Assembly (NCBI RefSeq): GCF_900101675.1
Contig: NZ_FNKG01000004.1
Span: 62,001-126,000, forward strand
From: Curtobacterium sp. UNCCL20
GTDB taxonomy: Bacteria > Actinomycetota > Actinomycetes > Actinomycetales > Microbacteriaceae
Direction of reading: 5' to 3'
Length of the DNA stretch: 64,000 nucleotides
Shown: positions 51,316 to 59,846 of the stretch, in pieces
How positions within the stretch are numbered: position 1 is the stretch's first letter
Layout of the letters: each line of letters begins with the position of its first letter
Made by a program: the position numbers and the translations under genes
The notes under the pieces: model-generated
The model's database searches: none
Told to the model about the DNA's origin: nothing
Seen by the model: the letters and a program-made list of their open reading frames with translations, nothing else

Positions 51316-52071
51316 CTACACCGCGGCGGCGTCGCCCTCGCGCTTGAACACGGTCCGGACGAGCAGCCAGGTCACCCAGAGCAGCGCCGCGTAGAGCGGC
51401 ACGCCGGTGATCAGCTTGATGCCGGCGAGCAGTTCGACCTGTGCCGTCAGGTAGAGCGGGACCTCGATCAGCAGGCGGATCGCGAACAGCCCCACCCAGA
51501 GCCAGGTCGCGACGGTCAGGACGCGCCGCTTCGCCGGGTCGGCCCGCCAGTCCTGGTGCGAGCCGTCCTCGTTCGGCGGCAGCAGGAACCCGACGATGAG
51601 CCCGATGAGGGGCTGCCGGATCGCCAGGGTGACGAGGAGTCCGACGAGCCAGACGGCGTTGATCACGATCCCGGGGATGAAGTTGCTCTCCGCGCGGCCC
51701 GTGATGAGGGCGAGCCCGGCCGAGATCGCCACGCCGAGGATCCCGGCGAGGGACATCACCAGCGACTGCCGCTGCAGCAGCCGGAGCACCACGAACACGA
51801 CGCCGATCGCCACCGGGATCAGGACGCTCGGGACGAGTTCCTTCGTGATCGCGTAGACGACGAGGAACGCGAGGCCGGGCAGCACCGACTCGGCGAGCCC
51901 GCGCACCCCGCCGATCGCGGCGACGAGCGCGTGCCCGGAGGGCGCCTCACCGGGCGCGACCTTGCCGAGCCCGGTGTTCTGGACCGCGGCCCGGAACTGG
52001 TCGGAGAACGACGGCATCGCGTCGTCGGACGCGGCCGTCTCGGGACGGGAGGTGTCGTCGTGGTCCGGCAC
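51316..52071 (-). CDS. DUF3159 membrane protein
   Basis: A 251-aa protein with about six hydrophobic helices between residues 50 and 235 and a cytoplasmic N-terminus. It resembles actinobacterial DUF3159 ('GHALVAAIGGVRGLAESVLP', 'GIVINAVWLVGLLVTLAIRQ'). Function unknown. GTG 52071 has GGAGG upstream; this Shine-Dalgarno sits in CCTGGAGGCACGG, a variant of the repeat core. It follows DUF3710 by 13 bp. Confidence 0.85.
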   Translation of the reverse strand: MPDHDDTSRPETAASDDAMPSFSDQFRAAVQNTGLGKVAPGEAPSGHALVAAIGGVRGLAESVLPGLAFLVVYAITKELVPSVLIPVAIGVVFVVLRLLQRQSLVMSLAGILGVAISAGLALITGRAESNFIPGIVINAVWLVGLLVTLAIRQPLIGLIVGFLLPPNEDGSHQDWRADPAKRRVLTVATWLWVGLFAIRLLIEVPLYLTAQVELLAGIKLITGVPLYAALLWVTWLLVRTVFKREGDAAAV

Positions 52072-52084
52072 CGTGCCTCCAGGC

Positions 52085-52807
52085 TCAGATGGCCGACTGC
52101 GTCGACTTCGGCATGTGCAGCGGGATGAGGTCGCGGGGCGGCATCGGCGTGGTCCCGCGGACCACCACGACACTGCGGAACAGGTCCTCGATCTCGGCCG
52201 CGTCCTCGGGCCGCTCGGCCGCCTTGCCGGCGATCACGCCGCGGAGGAACCAGCGCGGACCGTCGACGCCGATGAAACGCGCGGGGCGTGCACCGTCGGT
52301 GACGCCCGAGCCGTCGGTGACGACCGGCACCTGAGCGTGCAGCTCCGGACCGAACGGACCGTCGACCTCGGTGACGACGCCGCCCTGGCGCTCGATCTGC
52401 TCGGCGATCTGGGCGCGGATCTCGTGCCACAGCCCGGTCGAGCGCGGCGCCGCGAACGGCTGGACCTGCAGCGTCGACTCGTCGTAGTCGAGCCCGACCG
52501 CGACGACGCGCTGCGAGCCCTCCTCGACCTCGAGCCGGAGGTGCAGACCCTCACGCGGGAGGACCTTCACGCCGCCGAGGTCGACGTACGGGCGGACCAG
52601 GTTCGCCTCGGTCTCGTCGTGCGGGCCGTTCTCGGCACGGTCAACGGGGCCGGACTTGTCGGTCGGTGCGACCGCGTCCACCTCGTCGAGGTCCGCGTCG
52701 GCGTCCGTCGCGATGTCCACCTCGGGGGTCGTCTCGGCGACCTCGGCACCGTCGGCGACGGCGTCAGCCACCTCGACCTCGTCACGCTTGCGTCGGCCGA
52801 ACTTCAT
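52085..52807 (-). CDS. DUF3710 family protein
   Basis: A 240-aa soluble protein. After an acidic N-terminal ~65 residues comes the conserved part ('VDLGGVKVLPREGLHLRLEV', 'SRSTGLWHEI'-like region, 'GVDGPRWFLRGVIAGKAAE', 'PPRDLIPLHMP'). The family accompanies dut in Actinobacteria; function unknown. Its ATG overlaps the dut stop (ATGA). Confidence 0.87.
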   Translation of the reverse strand: MKFGRRKRDEVEVADAVADGAEVAETTPEVDIATDADADLDEVDAVAPTDKSGPVDRAENGPHDETEANLVRPYVDLGGVKVLPREGLHLRLEVEEGSQRVVAVGLDYDESTLQVQPFAAPRSTGLWHEIRAQIAEQIERQGGVVTEVDGPFGPELHAQVPVVTDGSGVTDGARPARFIGVDGPRWFLRGVIAGKAAERPEDAAEIEDLFRSVVVVRGTTPMPPRDLIPLHMPKSTQSAI

Positions 52808-53295
52808 GCGCGCGTTCCTTCCTGAGCATTGTCGGCGGTGCCGCTGACGGCACCGCTCCGGTCACCGTAGCCCGACGAGCCGAACCCGCCCTGGCCGCGG
52901 ACGCTGTCGGGCAGTTCGTCGACGCGGGTGAACGTGACGCGCGGGACCGGCATGACGATCACCTGGGCGATCCGGTCGCCCACGTGGACCTCGTGCGGTG
53001 CGGACTGGTCGGTGTTGAGCAGCGCGACCTTGATCTCGCCGCGGTAGCCGGAGTCGACGGTGCCGGGCGAGTTCACGATCGTGATGCCGTGCTTGGCCGC
53101 AAGACCGCTGCGCGGGACGACGAACGCGGCGTACCCCTCGGGCAGCGCGATGCGGAGGCCCGTGCCCACCAGGCGGCGTTCGCCGGGCTGCAGGACGAAC
53201 GCCTCGGTCGAGACGAGGTCGGCTCCGGCATCACCGGGGTGGGCGTAGCCGGGAGCGTTCTCCCCGGTCCAGAGCACGTCGACTGGTTCGGTCAC
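52804..53295 (-). CDS. dut: dUTP diphosphatase
   Basis: A 163-aa trimeric dUTPase that keeps uracil out of DNA and makes dUMP. All five motifs are present: 'AGADLVS', 'PRSGLA', 'GTVDSGYRGEIKV', 'RIAQVIVMP' and 'RGQGGFGSSG'. GTG 53295 has TACCCT (53307-53302) exactly 6 nt upstream, so the dut-DUF3710-DUF3159 operon is probably leaderless. Confidence 0.95.
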   Translation of the reverse strand: MTEPVDVLWTGENAPGYAHPGDAGADLVSTEAFVLQPGERRLVGTGLRIALPEGYAAFVVPRSGLAAKHGITIVNSPGTVDSGYRGEIKVALLNTDQSAPHEVHVGDRIAQVIVMPVPRVTFTRVDELPDSVRGQGGFGSSGYGDRSGAVSGTADNAQEGTRA

Positions 53296-53360
53296 GTGAC
53301 GAGGGTAGTGCAGACCGTGACCGTTCCGTGACCTGGCCCGAGTCGTGGTCGAATGGACCC

Positions 53361-53792
53361 GTGACCCTGTACCGCGAACGACTGTGGGCTCCGCCCGCCC
53401 TGTACCTGGCGACCGCGCTCGTCATCCCCGCCAGCCTCCTCGTGTTCCTGCCGATCAGCGTCCTGGCCGGGGTGCTCGTCGCCGCCGGGATGTACCTCGG
53501 TGTGCTCGTCCTGCTCTGGGCGCTCGCCCCGACCATCGAGGTCACCGAGACCGAGTTCCGCGCCGGGCGAGCGCACCTGCCGCGCACGCTCGTCGGCGAG
53601 GTGTCCGGCTACGAGGGGGCCGAGGCCACCACGCAGCGCGGCCCGCAGCTCGACGCGCGCGCCTGGACGCTCTTCCGTGGCTACGTGCGCGGGGTGGTCA
53701 AGGTCGAGGTGGACGACCCGGCGGACCCCACGCCCTACTGGCTCGTGAGCGTCCGGAACCCCTCGGCCGTGGTCGCCGCGTTGCGGTCCTGA
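53361..53792 (+). CDS. DUF3093 membrane protein
   Basis: A 143-aa protein with two adjacent membrane helices (~12-50, 'PPALYLATALVIPASLLVFL' onward) and a soluble C-terminal domain ('VTETEFRAGRAHLPRTLVGE', 'YWLVSVRNPSAVVAAL'). It is typical of actinobacterial DUF3093, divergent from dut. GTG 53361 ('TLYRERLW') gives the family start; the frame to 53328 is not supported. Confidence 0.85.
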   Translation: MTLYRERLWAPPALYLATALVIPASLLVFLPISVLAGVLVAAGMYLGVLVLLWALAPTIEVTETEFRAGRAHLPRTLVGEVSGYEGAEATTQRGPQLDARAWTLFRGYVRGVVKVEVDDPADPTPYWLVSVRNPSAVVAALRS

Positions 53793-53809
53793 GTCGCTCC
53801 GTCGACGGC

Positions 53810-53834
53810 CTGGAGGCGCGGGGCGGCTCCGTCC
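53810..53834. repeat. short CTGGAGGCGCGG-family copy
   Basis: CTGGAGGCGCGGGGCGG followed by CCGCCCCTCC-like arm, imperfect. It lies after the DUF3093 gene. Confidence 0.5.
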
Positions 53835-53869
53835 CGCCCCTCCGGCCCCGGCACGCGATCGTCCGGAAC

Positions 53870-53909
53870 ACGAACGGCCCGCCACCTCTGCAGGTGGCGG
53901 GCCGTTCGT
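53870..53909. terminator. bidirectional terminator between DUF3093 and DUF4193
   Basis: ACGAACGGCCCGCCACCT pairs with AGGTGGCGGGCCGTTCGT across a 4-nt loop (an 18-bp stem). Confidence 0.75.
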
Positions 53910-53962
53910 CGTTCGTGCGTTCCCGAGAACGCGTTCGTCCCGTACCGGAACGCGCTGGCCCC

Positions 53963-54262
53963 TTACAGGGCTGCGCACTCCGCGCAGACCGGGCCGAGCT
54001 TCGACTCGTGGTCGAGCTGCGACCGGTGCTTCACGAGGAAGCACTCGACGCAGGTGAACTCGTCGACCTGGGGCGGGAGCACGACGACGTCGAGGTCGAC
54101 GTCGCTGAGGTCCTGTCCGGCGAGCTCGAAGCTGCCGGGGTTGTCGGAATCATCGTCGACGACCCCCGACATCTTGTCGGGAACGCGCTCCTTGAGGGCC
54201 TCGATCGACTCAGAATCAGAGTTGTCGTCGGTCTTCCGGGGGGCGTCGTAATCGGTGGCCAT
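53963..54262 (-). CDS. DUF4193 zinc-ribbon-like protein
   Basis: A 99-aa acidic protein with two CXXC pairs near the C-terminus ('TCVECFLVKHRS', 'PVCAECAAL') that could bind one zinc ion. It is an actinobacterial family of unknown function. ATG 54262 ('MATDYDAPRKTDDNS') is the family start; ATG 54268 would add two residues. Confidence 0.87.
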   Translation of the reverse strand: MATDYDAPRKTDDNSDSESIEALKERVPDKMSGVVDDDSDNPGSFELAGQDLSDVDLDVVVLPPQVDEFTCVECFLVKHRSQLDHESKLGPVCAECAAL

Positions 54263-54526
54263 GCCCATCCATTTCTCGTATCGAGAGGTCGTCGCCGGTG
54301 ATCGGCGGCGACAGTTTGCACCACGGCTCGCCAGAGCGCAAACCGAAGTCTCCGGCGGGTCGTTCTGGCGCTGCAACCCGTCACCCGTCGCGGCTATTCC
54401 CCGCGACCGGAAACGTTCTCCGGGGAGTCCACGGCACGCCCGTGCGCCTCCGTCGGATCACCCCGCGGCGGTTGCATACTCCTCGGGGACGACGCACACC
54501 GTACGCGACGCTCGGAAGGCGGAACC

Positions 54527-55555
54527 ATGCAAGACGTGAGAGTCATCGGAGTGGAGTCCGGGGCACTCCTCCTCGCAACCGACGGCGGCACCGAGTTCCG
54601 GCTGCCCGTGACCTCGTCGCTGCCGGGGCAGGTCCGGCAGGCGAACCCCGAGTCCGGTCCGCACAAGCGGGTCTCCCCCAAGGACGTGCAGGCCCGGATC
54701 CGCGGCGGAGCAGACGCCGCCGAGGTCGCCGCCGCGCTCGACGTCGACGTCGAGTACGTCCGCCGCTTCGAGGGCCCCGTCCTGGCCGAGCGTGCGTTCA
54801 TCCTCGACGCCGCCCACCGCGTCCCGGTCACGCCGGTCGACGACGAGTCCCCCGACACCTTCGGCGAGGCGATCACCGCGAAGCTCGAGGCCGGCGAGGC
54901 CACGGCAGTCTCGTGGGCCTCGTGGAAGCACGTCGAGAGCGGCTGGCAGGTGCGCGTGCACTACACGGCCGCCGAGGTCGAGCACGACGCCCAGTGGCGC
55001 TTCGACCCGAAGACCTCCACGCTGACGCCGGACAACGGCGACGCGCACCGTCTGTCGCACACCGAGGACGAGGGCATCGCACCCCGCCTCCGTGCCGTCG
55101 AGTTCGACCAGCAGGACACCGACGGCACCCGCTTCGACTCCGGTGCCTTCCGGGTCGACGAGCCGGACGAGGACGTCACGAACCCCGAGGTCCAGGAACG
55201 CCCGCTCCGTGCACCGCTCCCCCGCATCGGCGTCGCCTCGGTCGAGGAACGCGCGCCGGGCAACGAGACCGCCGACCTCCTCGAGGCACTGCGCCGCCGT
55301 CGTGGCGAGCGTGAGGCCGCGTCGTTCGGCGAGCAGCAGGAGCAGCCGCGCGGCACCTCGATCAGCGTCGTGGACATCCCCCTGCAGGGCTTCGACGACG
55401 ACTCCGCCCAGGCCGAGCAGCAGCAGGACGCACGCCCCACCTCCGCACCCGAGGCCGAGTCCGGTCGCCAGGAGCGGAAGAAGCGGAACCGCCGCTCGAT
55501 GCCGAGCTGGGACGAGATCGTCTTCGGCACCCGTCCGGACGACGACCCGGCCTGA
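54527..55555 (+). CDS. sepH: septation protein SepH
   Basis: A 342-aa actinobacterial protein that stimulates FtsZ assembly in Streptomyces and Mycobacterium. The N-terminal DUF3071 domain (~1-170) contains a helix-turn-helix-like core ('RIRGGADAAEVAAALDVDVE', then 'FEGPVLAERAFILDAAHRVP'). The rest is disordered and acidic, ending in a short conserved basic motif ('KKRNRRSMPSWDEIVFG'). GGAAGGCGG lies before ATG 54527. Confidence 0.9.
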   Translation: MQDVRVIGVESGALLLATDGGTEFRLPVTSSLPGQVRQANPESGPHKRVSPKDVQARIRGGADAAEVAAALDVDVEYVRRFEGPVLAERAFILDAAHRVPVTPVDDESPDTFGEAITAKLEAGEATAVSWASWKHVESGWQVRVHYTAAEVEHDAQWRFDPKTSTLTPDNGDAHRLSHTEDEGIAPRLRAVEFDQQDTDGTRFDSGAFRVDEPDEDVTNPEVQERPLRAPLPRIGVASVEERAPGNETADLLEALRRRRGEREAASFGEQQEQPRGTSISVVDIPLQGFDDDSAQAEQQQDARPTSAPEAESGRQERKKRNRRSMPSWDEIVFGTRPDDDPA

Positions 55556-55616
55556 TCGGATCCGGCGGGCCCGACGGGGCCCGGCGGCCTGACCGAACCG
55601 CGCGACTGACCGGGCG

Positions 55617-56783
55617 CTACTGCGCGAACGCCCCGGCCAGTCGGAGCGGGACCATCGTCTCCTCGTCCGTCATCGCGCCGTGCTGTCCGATCATCCGCTT
55701 CGGCTGCTCGCCGTCGCGGAGGGACCGGTCGTCGTTGAACGCCCACGACCCGCGCGCCACCAGCACGACGTCGCCGATGCGCGGGACGACCTCGTCCGAC
55801 ACCCGACCGAACCAGCCGGCCGCGATCGCCTCGTCACGGCTGGCGACGTACGCCTTCTTGCCGTAGCGCGCACGGAAGGCCCCGACGAGGCCCCGGACGT
55901 CGGTCCCGGGGGCGACGGTCAGCTGACGGCAGCGCGGGTCCCCGGCGACCCCGACGACGTCCGCCAGCAGGAGCGGGTCGATGGCGATGTTCGCGTGGTC
56001 CGGCACGTCCAGGACGCCGTGGTCCGCCGTGACGAGGACCCCCACGTCGGCCGCGGAGGCGCCGTCGAGCCGGGTGAGCTCGCCGTCGAGCAGTTCGAGC
56101 GCGGCCGTCCAGCGGTCCGACTGCCAGCCGGACTTGTGCCCGATCGAGTCGAGCTCCGGCACGTACAGGTACACGAGGGACCGTCCCGAGGCCGTCTCCG
56201 CCAGCGCGGCGTCGACCCGCTGCGGGATCGAGTCCGCCGAGACGTACCGGGCGCCGCCCAGGACGTTCGCCGTCATGCCCGACGACCGGTACCGCGCCGG
56301 GCCGACCACGACCGGGTCCACCCCGAGCGCCGCGGCCTGCGTGAAGAGCGTCGTCGCGAGGAACCAGTCCGCCGGGACCTCGGTGTCCCAGCCGCCGAGC
56401 AGGTTCATGACCTGCTCCGTGTCCGGGTTCCAGCCGCTGTACCCGACGACGCCGTGCGTGCCGGGCGACCGGCCGGTCGTCAGGGTGCTCAGCGCGGCCG
56501 CCGTCGTCGTGGGGAAGCCGCTGCGGAGGCGCTTGGCGGTGCCGCTGCCCTTCGCACCCGTCAGCCAGCGCGCGTGGCCCGCACGGGCCGCCAGTGCGCC
56601 GGCCCCCAGGCCGTCGACCAGCACGACGATCGCGGAACGGGCGGGACGGAGGGTGATCCGCGCCTCCAGTCCGGTGGTGCGCAACCACGCGTCGTCCGCA
56701 GCCCCGAGCGCGACGAGGCAACTCGGGAAGACGTCGGCGAGGTTCGCGGTGGCGTCGGGGGCCGTCGGTACGCTTGTTCCCAT
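55617..56783 (-). CDS. alkaline phosphatase-superfamily phosphodiesterase (nucleotide pyrophosphatase type)
   Basis: A 388-aa cytoplasmic enzyme with no signal peptide. Metal and nucleophile sites: '[12 protein letters not shown]', '[16 protein letters not shown]', '[11 protein letters not shown]' and '[16 protein letters not shown]'. It should hydrolyse a phosphodiester or nucleotide pyrophosphate; substrate unknown. ATG 56783 is 26 bp from the divergent parC start. The reverse repeat core CCGCGCCTCCAG is in frame at 56658-56669, giving '[11 protein letters not shown]'. Confidence 0.85.
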   Translation of the reverse strand: MGTSVPTAPDATANLADVFPSCLVALGAADDAWLRTTGLEARITLRPARSAIVVLVDGLGAGALAARAGHARWLTGAKGSGTAKRLRSGFPTTTAAALSTLTTGRSPGTHGVVGYSGWNPDTEQVMNLLGGWDTEVPADWFLATTLFTQAAALGVDPVVVGPARYRSSGMTANVLGGARYVSADSIPQRVDAALAETASGRSLVYLYVPELDSIGHKSGWQSDRWTAALELLDGELTRLDGASAADVGVLVTADHGVLDVPDHANIAIDPLLLADVVGVAGDPRCRQLTVAPGTDVRGLVGAFRARYGKKAYVASRDEAIAAGWFGRVSDEVVPRIGDVVLVARGSWAFNDDRSLRDGEQPKRMIGQHGAMTDEETMVPLRLAGAFAQ

Positions 56784-56809
56784 CTCCCCCAGTGTCCCAG
56801 AAAGGTGCC

Positions 56810-59296
56810 ATGGCACGCACGGAAGCAGTCGGCCTGCCCGACGGTGAACGCATCGAGGACGTCGACGTCTCGGAGGAGATGCAGGGCTCCTTCCTCGAGT
56901 ACGCGTACTCCGTCATCTACTCACGGGCACTCCCGGACGCACGCGACGGTCTGAAGCCGGTCCAGCGGCGCATCCTCTACCAGATGTCGGAGATGGGGCT
57001 GCGGCCCGATCGGGGCCACGTCAAGAGCGCCCGCGTCACCGGCGAGGTGATGGGCAAGCTGCACCCGCACGGCGACGGCGCGATCTACGACGCACTCGTG
57101 CGCATGGCGCAGCCGTTCACGATGCGGGTGCCGCTCGTCGACGGGCACGGCAACTTCGGCTCCCTCGACGACGGCCCCGCCGCCGCGCGGTACACCGAGG
57201 CGCGCCTGGCCGAGCCGTCGATGGCCATGACCGAAGGCCTCGGCGAGGACGTCGTCGACTTCGTCCCGAACTACGACAACCAGATCATGCAGCCCGGCGT
57301 GCTGCCCGCGGCGTTCCCGAACCTGCTCGTCAACGGCGCGTCGGGCATCGCGGTCGGCATGGCGACGAACATGGCGCCGCACAACCTCGGCGAGGTGGTC
57401 GAGGCCGCGAAGCACCTGCTCATGAACCCCGATGCCTCGCTCGAGGAGCTCATGGAGTTCGTGCCCGGACCGGACCTGCCCTCCGGCGGCACGATCGTCG
57501 GGCTCTCCGGGGTGCGCGACGCCTACGCCAGCGGTCGCGGCTCGTTCCGCACCCGGGCGAAGGTCGCCGTCGAGAACCTCACCCCGCGCAAGATGGGACT
57601 CGTCGTCACCGAGCTGCCGTACCTGGTCGGCCCCGAGCGCGTGATCGAGAAGATCAAGGACGGTGTCCAGGCGAAGAAGCTCGTCGGCATCTCCGACGTC
57701 AACGACCTGACCGACCGCAACCACGGGCTCCGGCTCGTGATCGGCATCAAGTCCGGGTTCAACCCGACCGCCGTACTCGAGCAGCTCTACAAGCACACCC
57801 CGCTCGAGGACGGCTTCGGCATCAACAACGTCGCCCTGGTCGGCGGGTCGCCCCGCACCCTCGGGCTGCGCGAGCTGCTCGACGTCTACGTGCAGCACCG
57901 GCTGTCGGTCGTCACCCGGCGGTCTGAGTACCGGCTGGCGCGGCGCCGCGAGCGGCTGCACCTCGTCGAGGGACTCCTCATCGCGATCCTCGACATCGAC
58001 GAGGTCATCCAGGTCATCCGCACGTCGGACGACTCCGAGGCCGCCCGCAACCGGCTGCGGGACGTGTTCGACCTGTCCGAGGTGCAGGCCGAGTACATCC
58101 TCGAACTGCGCCTCCGCCGCCTGACGAAGTTCTCGCGGATGGAGCTCGAGGCCGAACGCGACCAGCTGCTCGCCGACATCGCCGCGCTCGAGGAACTGCT
58201 CGGGTCCGACGAACGGCTCCGTGCCCAGGTCGCGCTCGAGCTCACCGAGGTGTCCGACAGGTTCGCCACCCCGCGCCGCACCCTCCTCACCGAGGCCGAC
58301 GCACCGGTCCGCGGCGGTCGGAAGGCCGCCGTCGACCCGGAGTCGCTGCAGATCGCGGACGCCCCGTGCCGCGTGCTGCTCTCGACCACCGGGCGCCTGG
58401 TGCGGGTGGACATCCCCACGTCGGACCTCGGCATCGTCCGGGTACCGAAGCGGTCCAAGCACGACGCCGTCCGCTCCACCGTGGTGTCCACGGTGCGCGG
58501 ACAGGTCGGCGCGCTCACCTCGACCGGACGCGTGCTGCGGTTCTCGCCGGTCGACGTGCCCGCAGTCCCACCGGCCTCGGTCCGGCTCGACGCCGGCGTC
58601 CGGGTCACCGAGTACCTCGGCATCCCGCGCGGCGAGGTCGTCGTCGCGCTCGTGGACCTGTCCCCCGCGGCACCGGACTCCCTCGCGATCGGCACCGCGC
58701 AGGGGATCGTGAAGCGCGTGACCACGGGAGCCTGGCCGGACAAGGACGAGATGGTCGCCATCGGGTTGAAGCCCGGTGACTCGATCGTCGGTGCGACCCA
58801 GGCGCCGGAGTCCGACGACCTCGTGTTCATCACCTCGAACGCGCAGTTGCTCCGGTTCGGGGCGTCCGCCGTCCGGCCCCAGGGGCTCCCCGCGGGCGGT
58901 GTCGCCGGCGTGGCCCTGGCCGCCGGGGCGTCGGTGATCTGGTTCGGCTCCGTCGCGCCGTCCGACGACGCCGTGGTGGCCACCGTGTCGACGTCGTCCT
59001 CAGCGCTGCCGGGCACCGACACCGGACGCGCCAAGGTCTCCGCGCTGTCCGAGTTCCCGGCGAAGGGCCGTGCGACCCAGGGGGTCCGGGCGCACGCGTT
59101 CCTCAAGGGCGAGGACGGGCTCACCGTGGCGTGGGCCGGCATCGCGCCGCCGCACGCGGTCGGGACGGACGGGTCGGCGCGGACGCTGCCGGACTGGCTC
59201 TCGAAGCGCGACGGCTCGGGAGCGCCCCTCGACGCGGTGATCGGCACGATCGGCGGGAGTGCTGCGGCGCTCGACGGGACGGCCGGCGAGGCGTAG
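56810..59296 (+). CDS. parC: DNA topoisomerase IV subunit A
   Basis: An 828-aa type IIA topoisomerase A subunit that decatenates chromosomes with ParE. The catalytic Tyr128 is in 'AARYTEARL'; the breakage-reunion domain spans ~20-500 and the C-terminal beta-pinwheel follows. A GyrA box is absent, which together with the ParE partner supports topo IV rather than gyrase. The quinolone-determining region reads '[12 protein letters not shown]', with Gly90 where GyrA/ParC usually has Ser or Ala. ATG 56810 has AAAGGTG upstream. Confidence 0.88.
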   Translation: MARTEAVGLPDGERIEDVDVSEEMQGSFLEYAYSVIYSRALPDARDGLKPVQRRILYQMSEMGLRPDRGHVKSARVTGEVMGKLHPHGDGAIYDALVRMAQPFTMRVPLVDGHGNFGSLDDGPAAARYTEARLAEPSMAMTEGLGEDVVDFVPNYDNQIMQPGVLPAAFPNLLVNGASGIAVGMATNMAPHNLGEVVEAAKHLLMNPDASLEELMEFVPGPDLPSGGTIVGLSGVRDAYASGRGSFRTRAKVAVENLTPRKMGLVVTELPYLVGPERVIEKIKDGVQAKKLVGISDVNDLTDRNHGLRLVIGIKSGFNPTAVLEQLYKHTPLEDGFGINNVALVGGSPRTLGLRELLDVYVQHRLSVVTRRSEYRLARRRERLHLVEGLLIAILDIDEVIQVIRTSDDSEAARNRLRDVFDLSEVQAEYILELRLRRLTKFSRMELEAERDQLLADIAALEELLGSDERLRAQVALELTEVSDRFATPRRTLLTEADAPVRGGRKAAVDPESLQIADAPCRVLLSTTGRLVRVDIPTSDLGIVRVPKRSKHDAVRSTVVSTVRGQVGALTSTGRVLRFSPVDVPAVPPASVRLDAGVRVTEYLGIPRGEVVVALVDLSPAAPDSLAIGTAQGIVKRVTTGAWPDKDEMVAIGLKPGDSIVGATQAPESDDLVFITSNAQLLRFGASAVRPQGLPAGGVAGVALAAGASVIWFGSVAPSDDAVVATVSTSSSALPGTDTGRAKVSALSEFPAKGRATQGVRAHAFLKGEDGLTVAWAGIAPPHAVGTDGSARTLPDWLSKRDGSGAPLDAVIGTIGGSAAALDGTAGEA

Positions 59297-59846
59297 GCGC
59301 GCGGCGCCGGCGCGGCGCGCTCCGGCGTCGTGCTCCGGCGTCGTGCTCCGGCGCCCGCTCCGGCCACGTGCTCCGGCGTCCTTTCGCGAAAGCGACAGTG
59401 TCCCGCGAACAGTTCGTGGGGCACTGTCGCGTTGGCGGTACAGACCCCACACGGTGGCGTCACGGTGTCGCTTCGGCGGCACCGAGACTCGGCCTGAGCG
59501 ACATCGTTCGCGGTCCGGCACCCGAGATCGGTCGCCCAACGCGAGACTCGCTGGCCGGGAGGCGCGGGCCAGCCACATCCGGAGCGCTCGGTCCGCCAGC
59601 GCGGAAGCGACAGAAGTCCGCCAACAGTTCGCGCCACGGTGTCGCTTCGGCGGCACGGATCGCGCACGGTCGCGCCACGGTGGCGCTTCGGCGGGACGGA
59701 CCACGCACGGTGGCGGCGCGGTGTCGCTTCGGCGGCAGCGAGACTCGGGCTGAGCGACCGAACTCGGAGCACGCAGCCCGAGACAAGTCGCTGACCGCGA
59801 GACTCGGGCCACCCGCTCGCCGCGAGACGCGGGCCGGCCGCGCGCG
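59297..59846. repeat. 550-bp repeat field between parC and parE
   Basis: No gene. TGCTCCGGCGTCG-type 13-mers repeat at 59320-59380. A hairpin with arms AGCGACAGTG/CACTGTCGC spans 59391-59429. CACGGTGTCGCTTCGGCGGCA or close variants recur at 59461, 59636, 59676 and 59719. A longer unit ending CGAGACTCGG(C/G)CTGAGCGAC occurs at about 59483 and 59738. A half palindrome GGAGGCGCGG lies at 59558. Confidence 0.7.
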
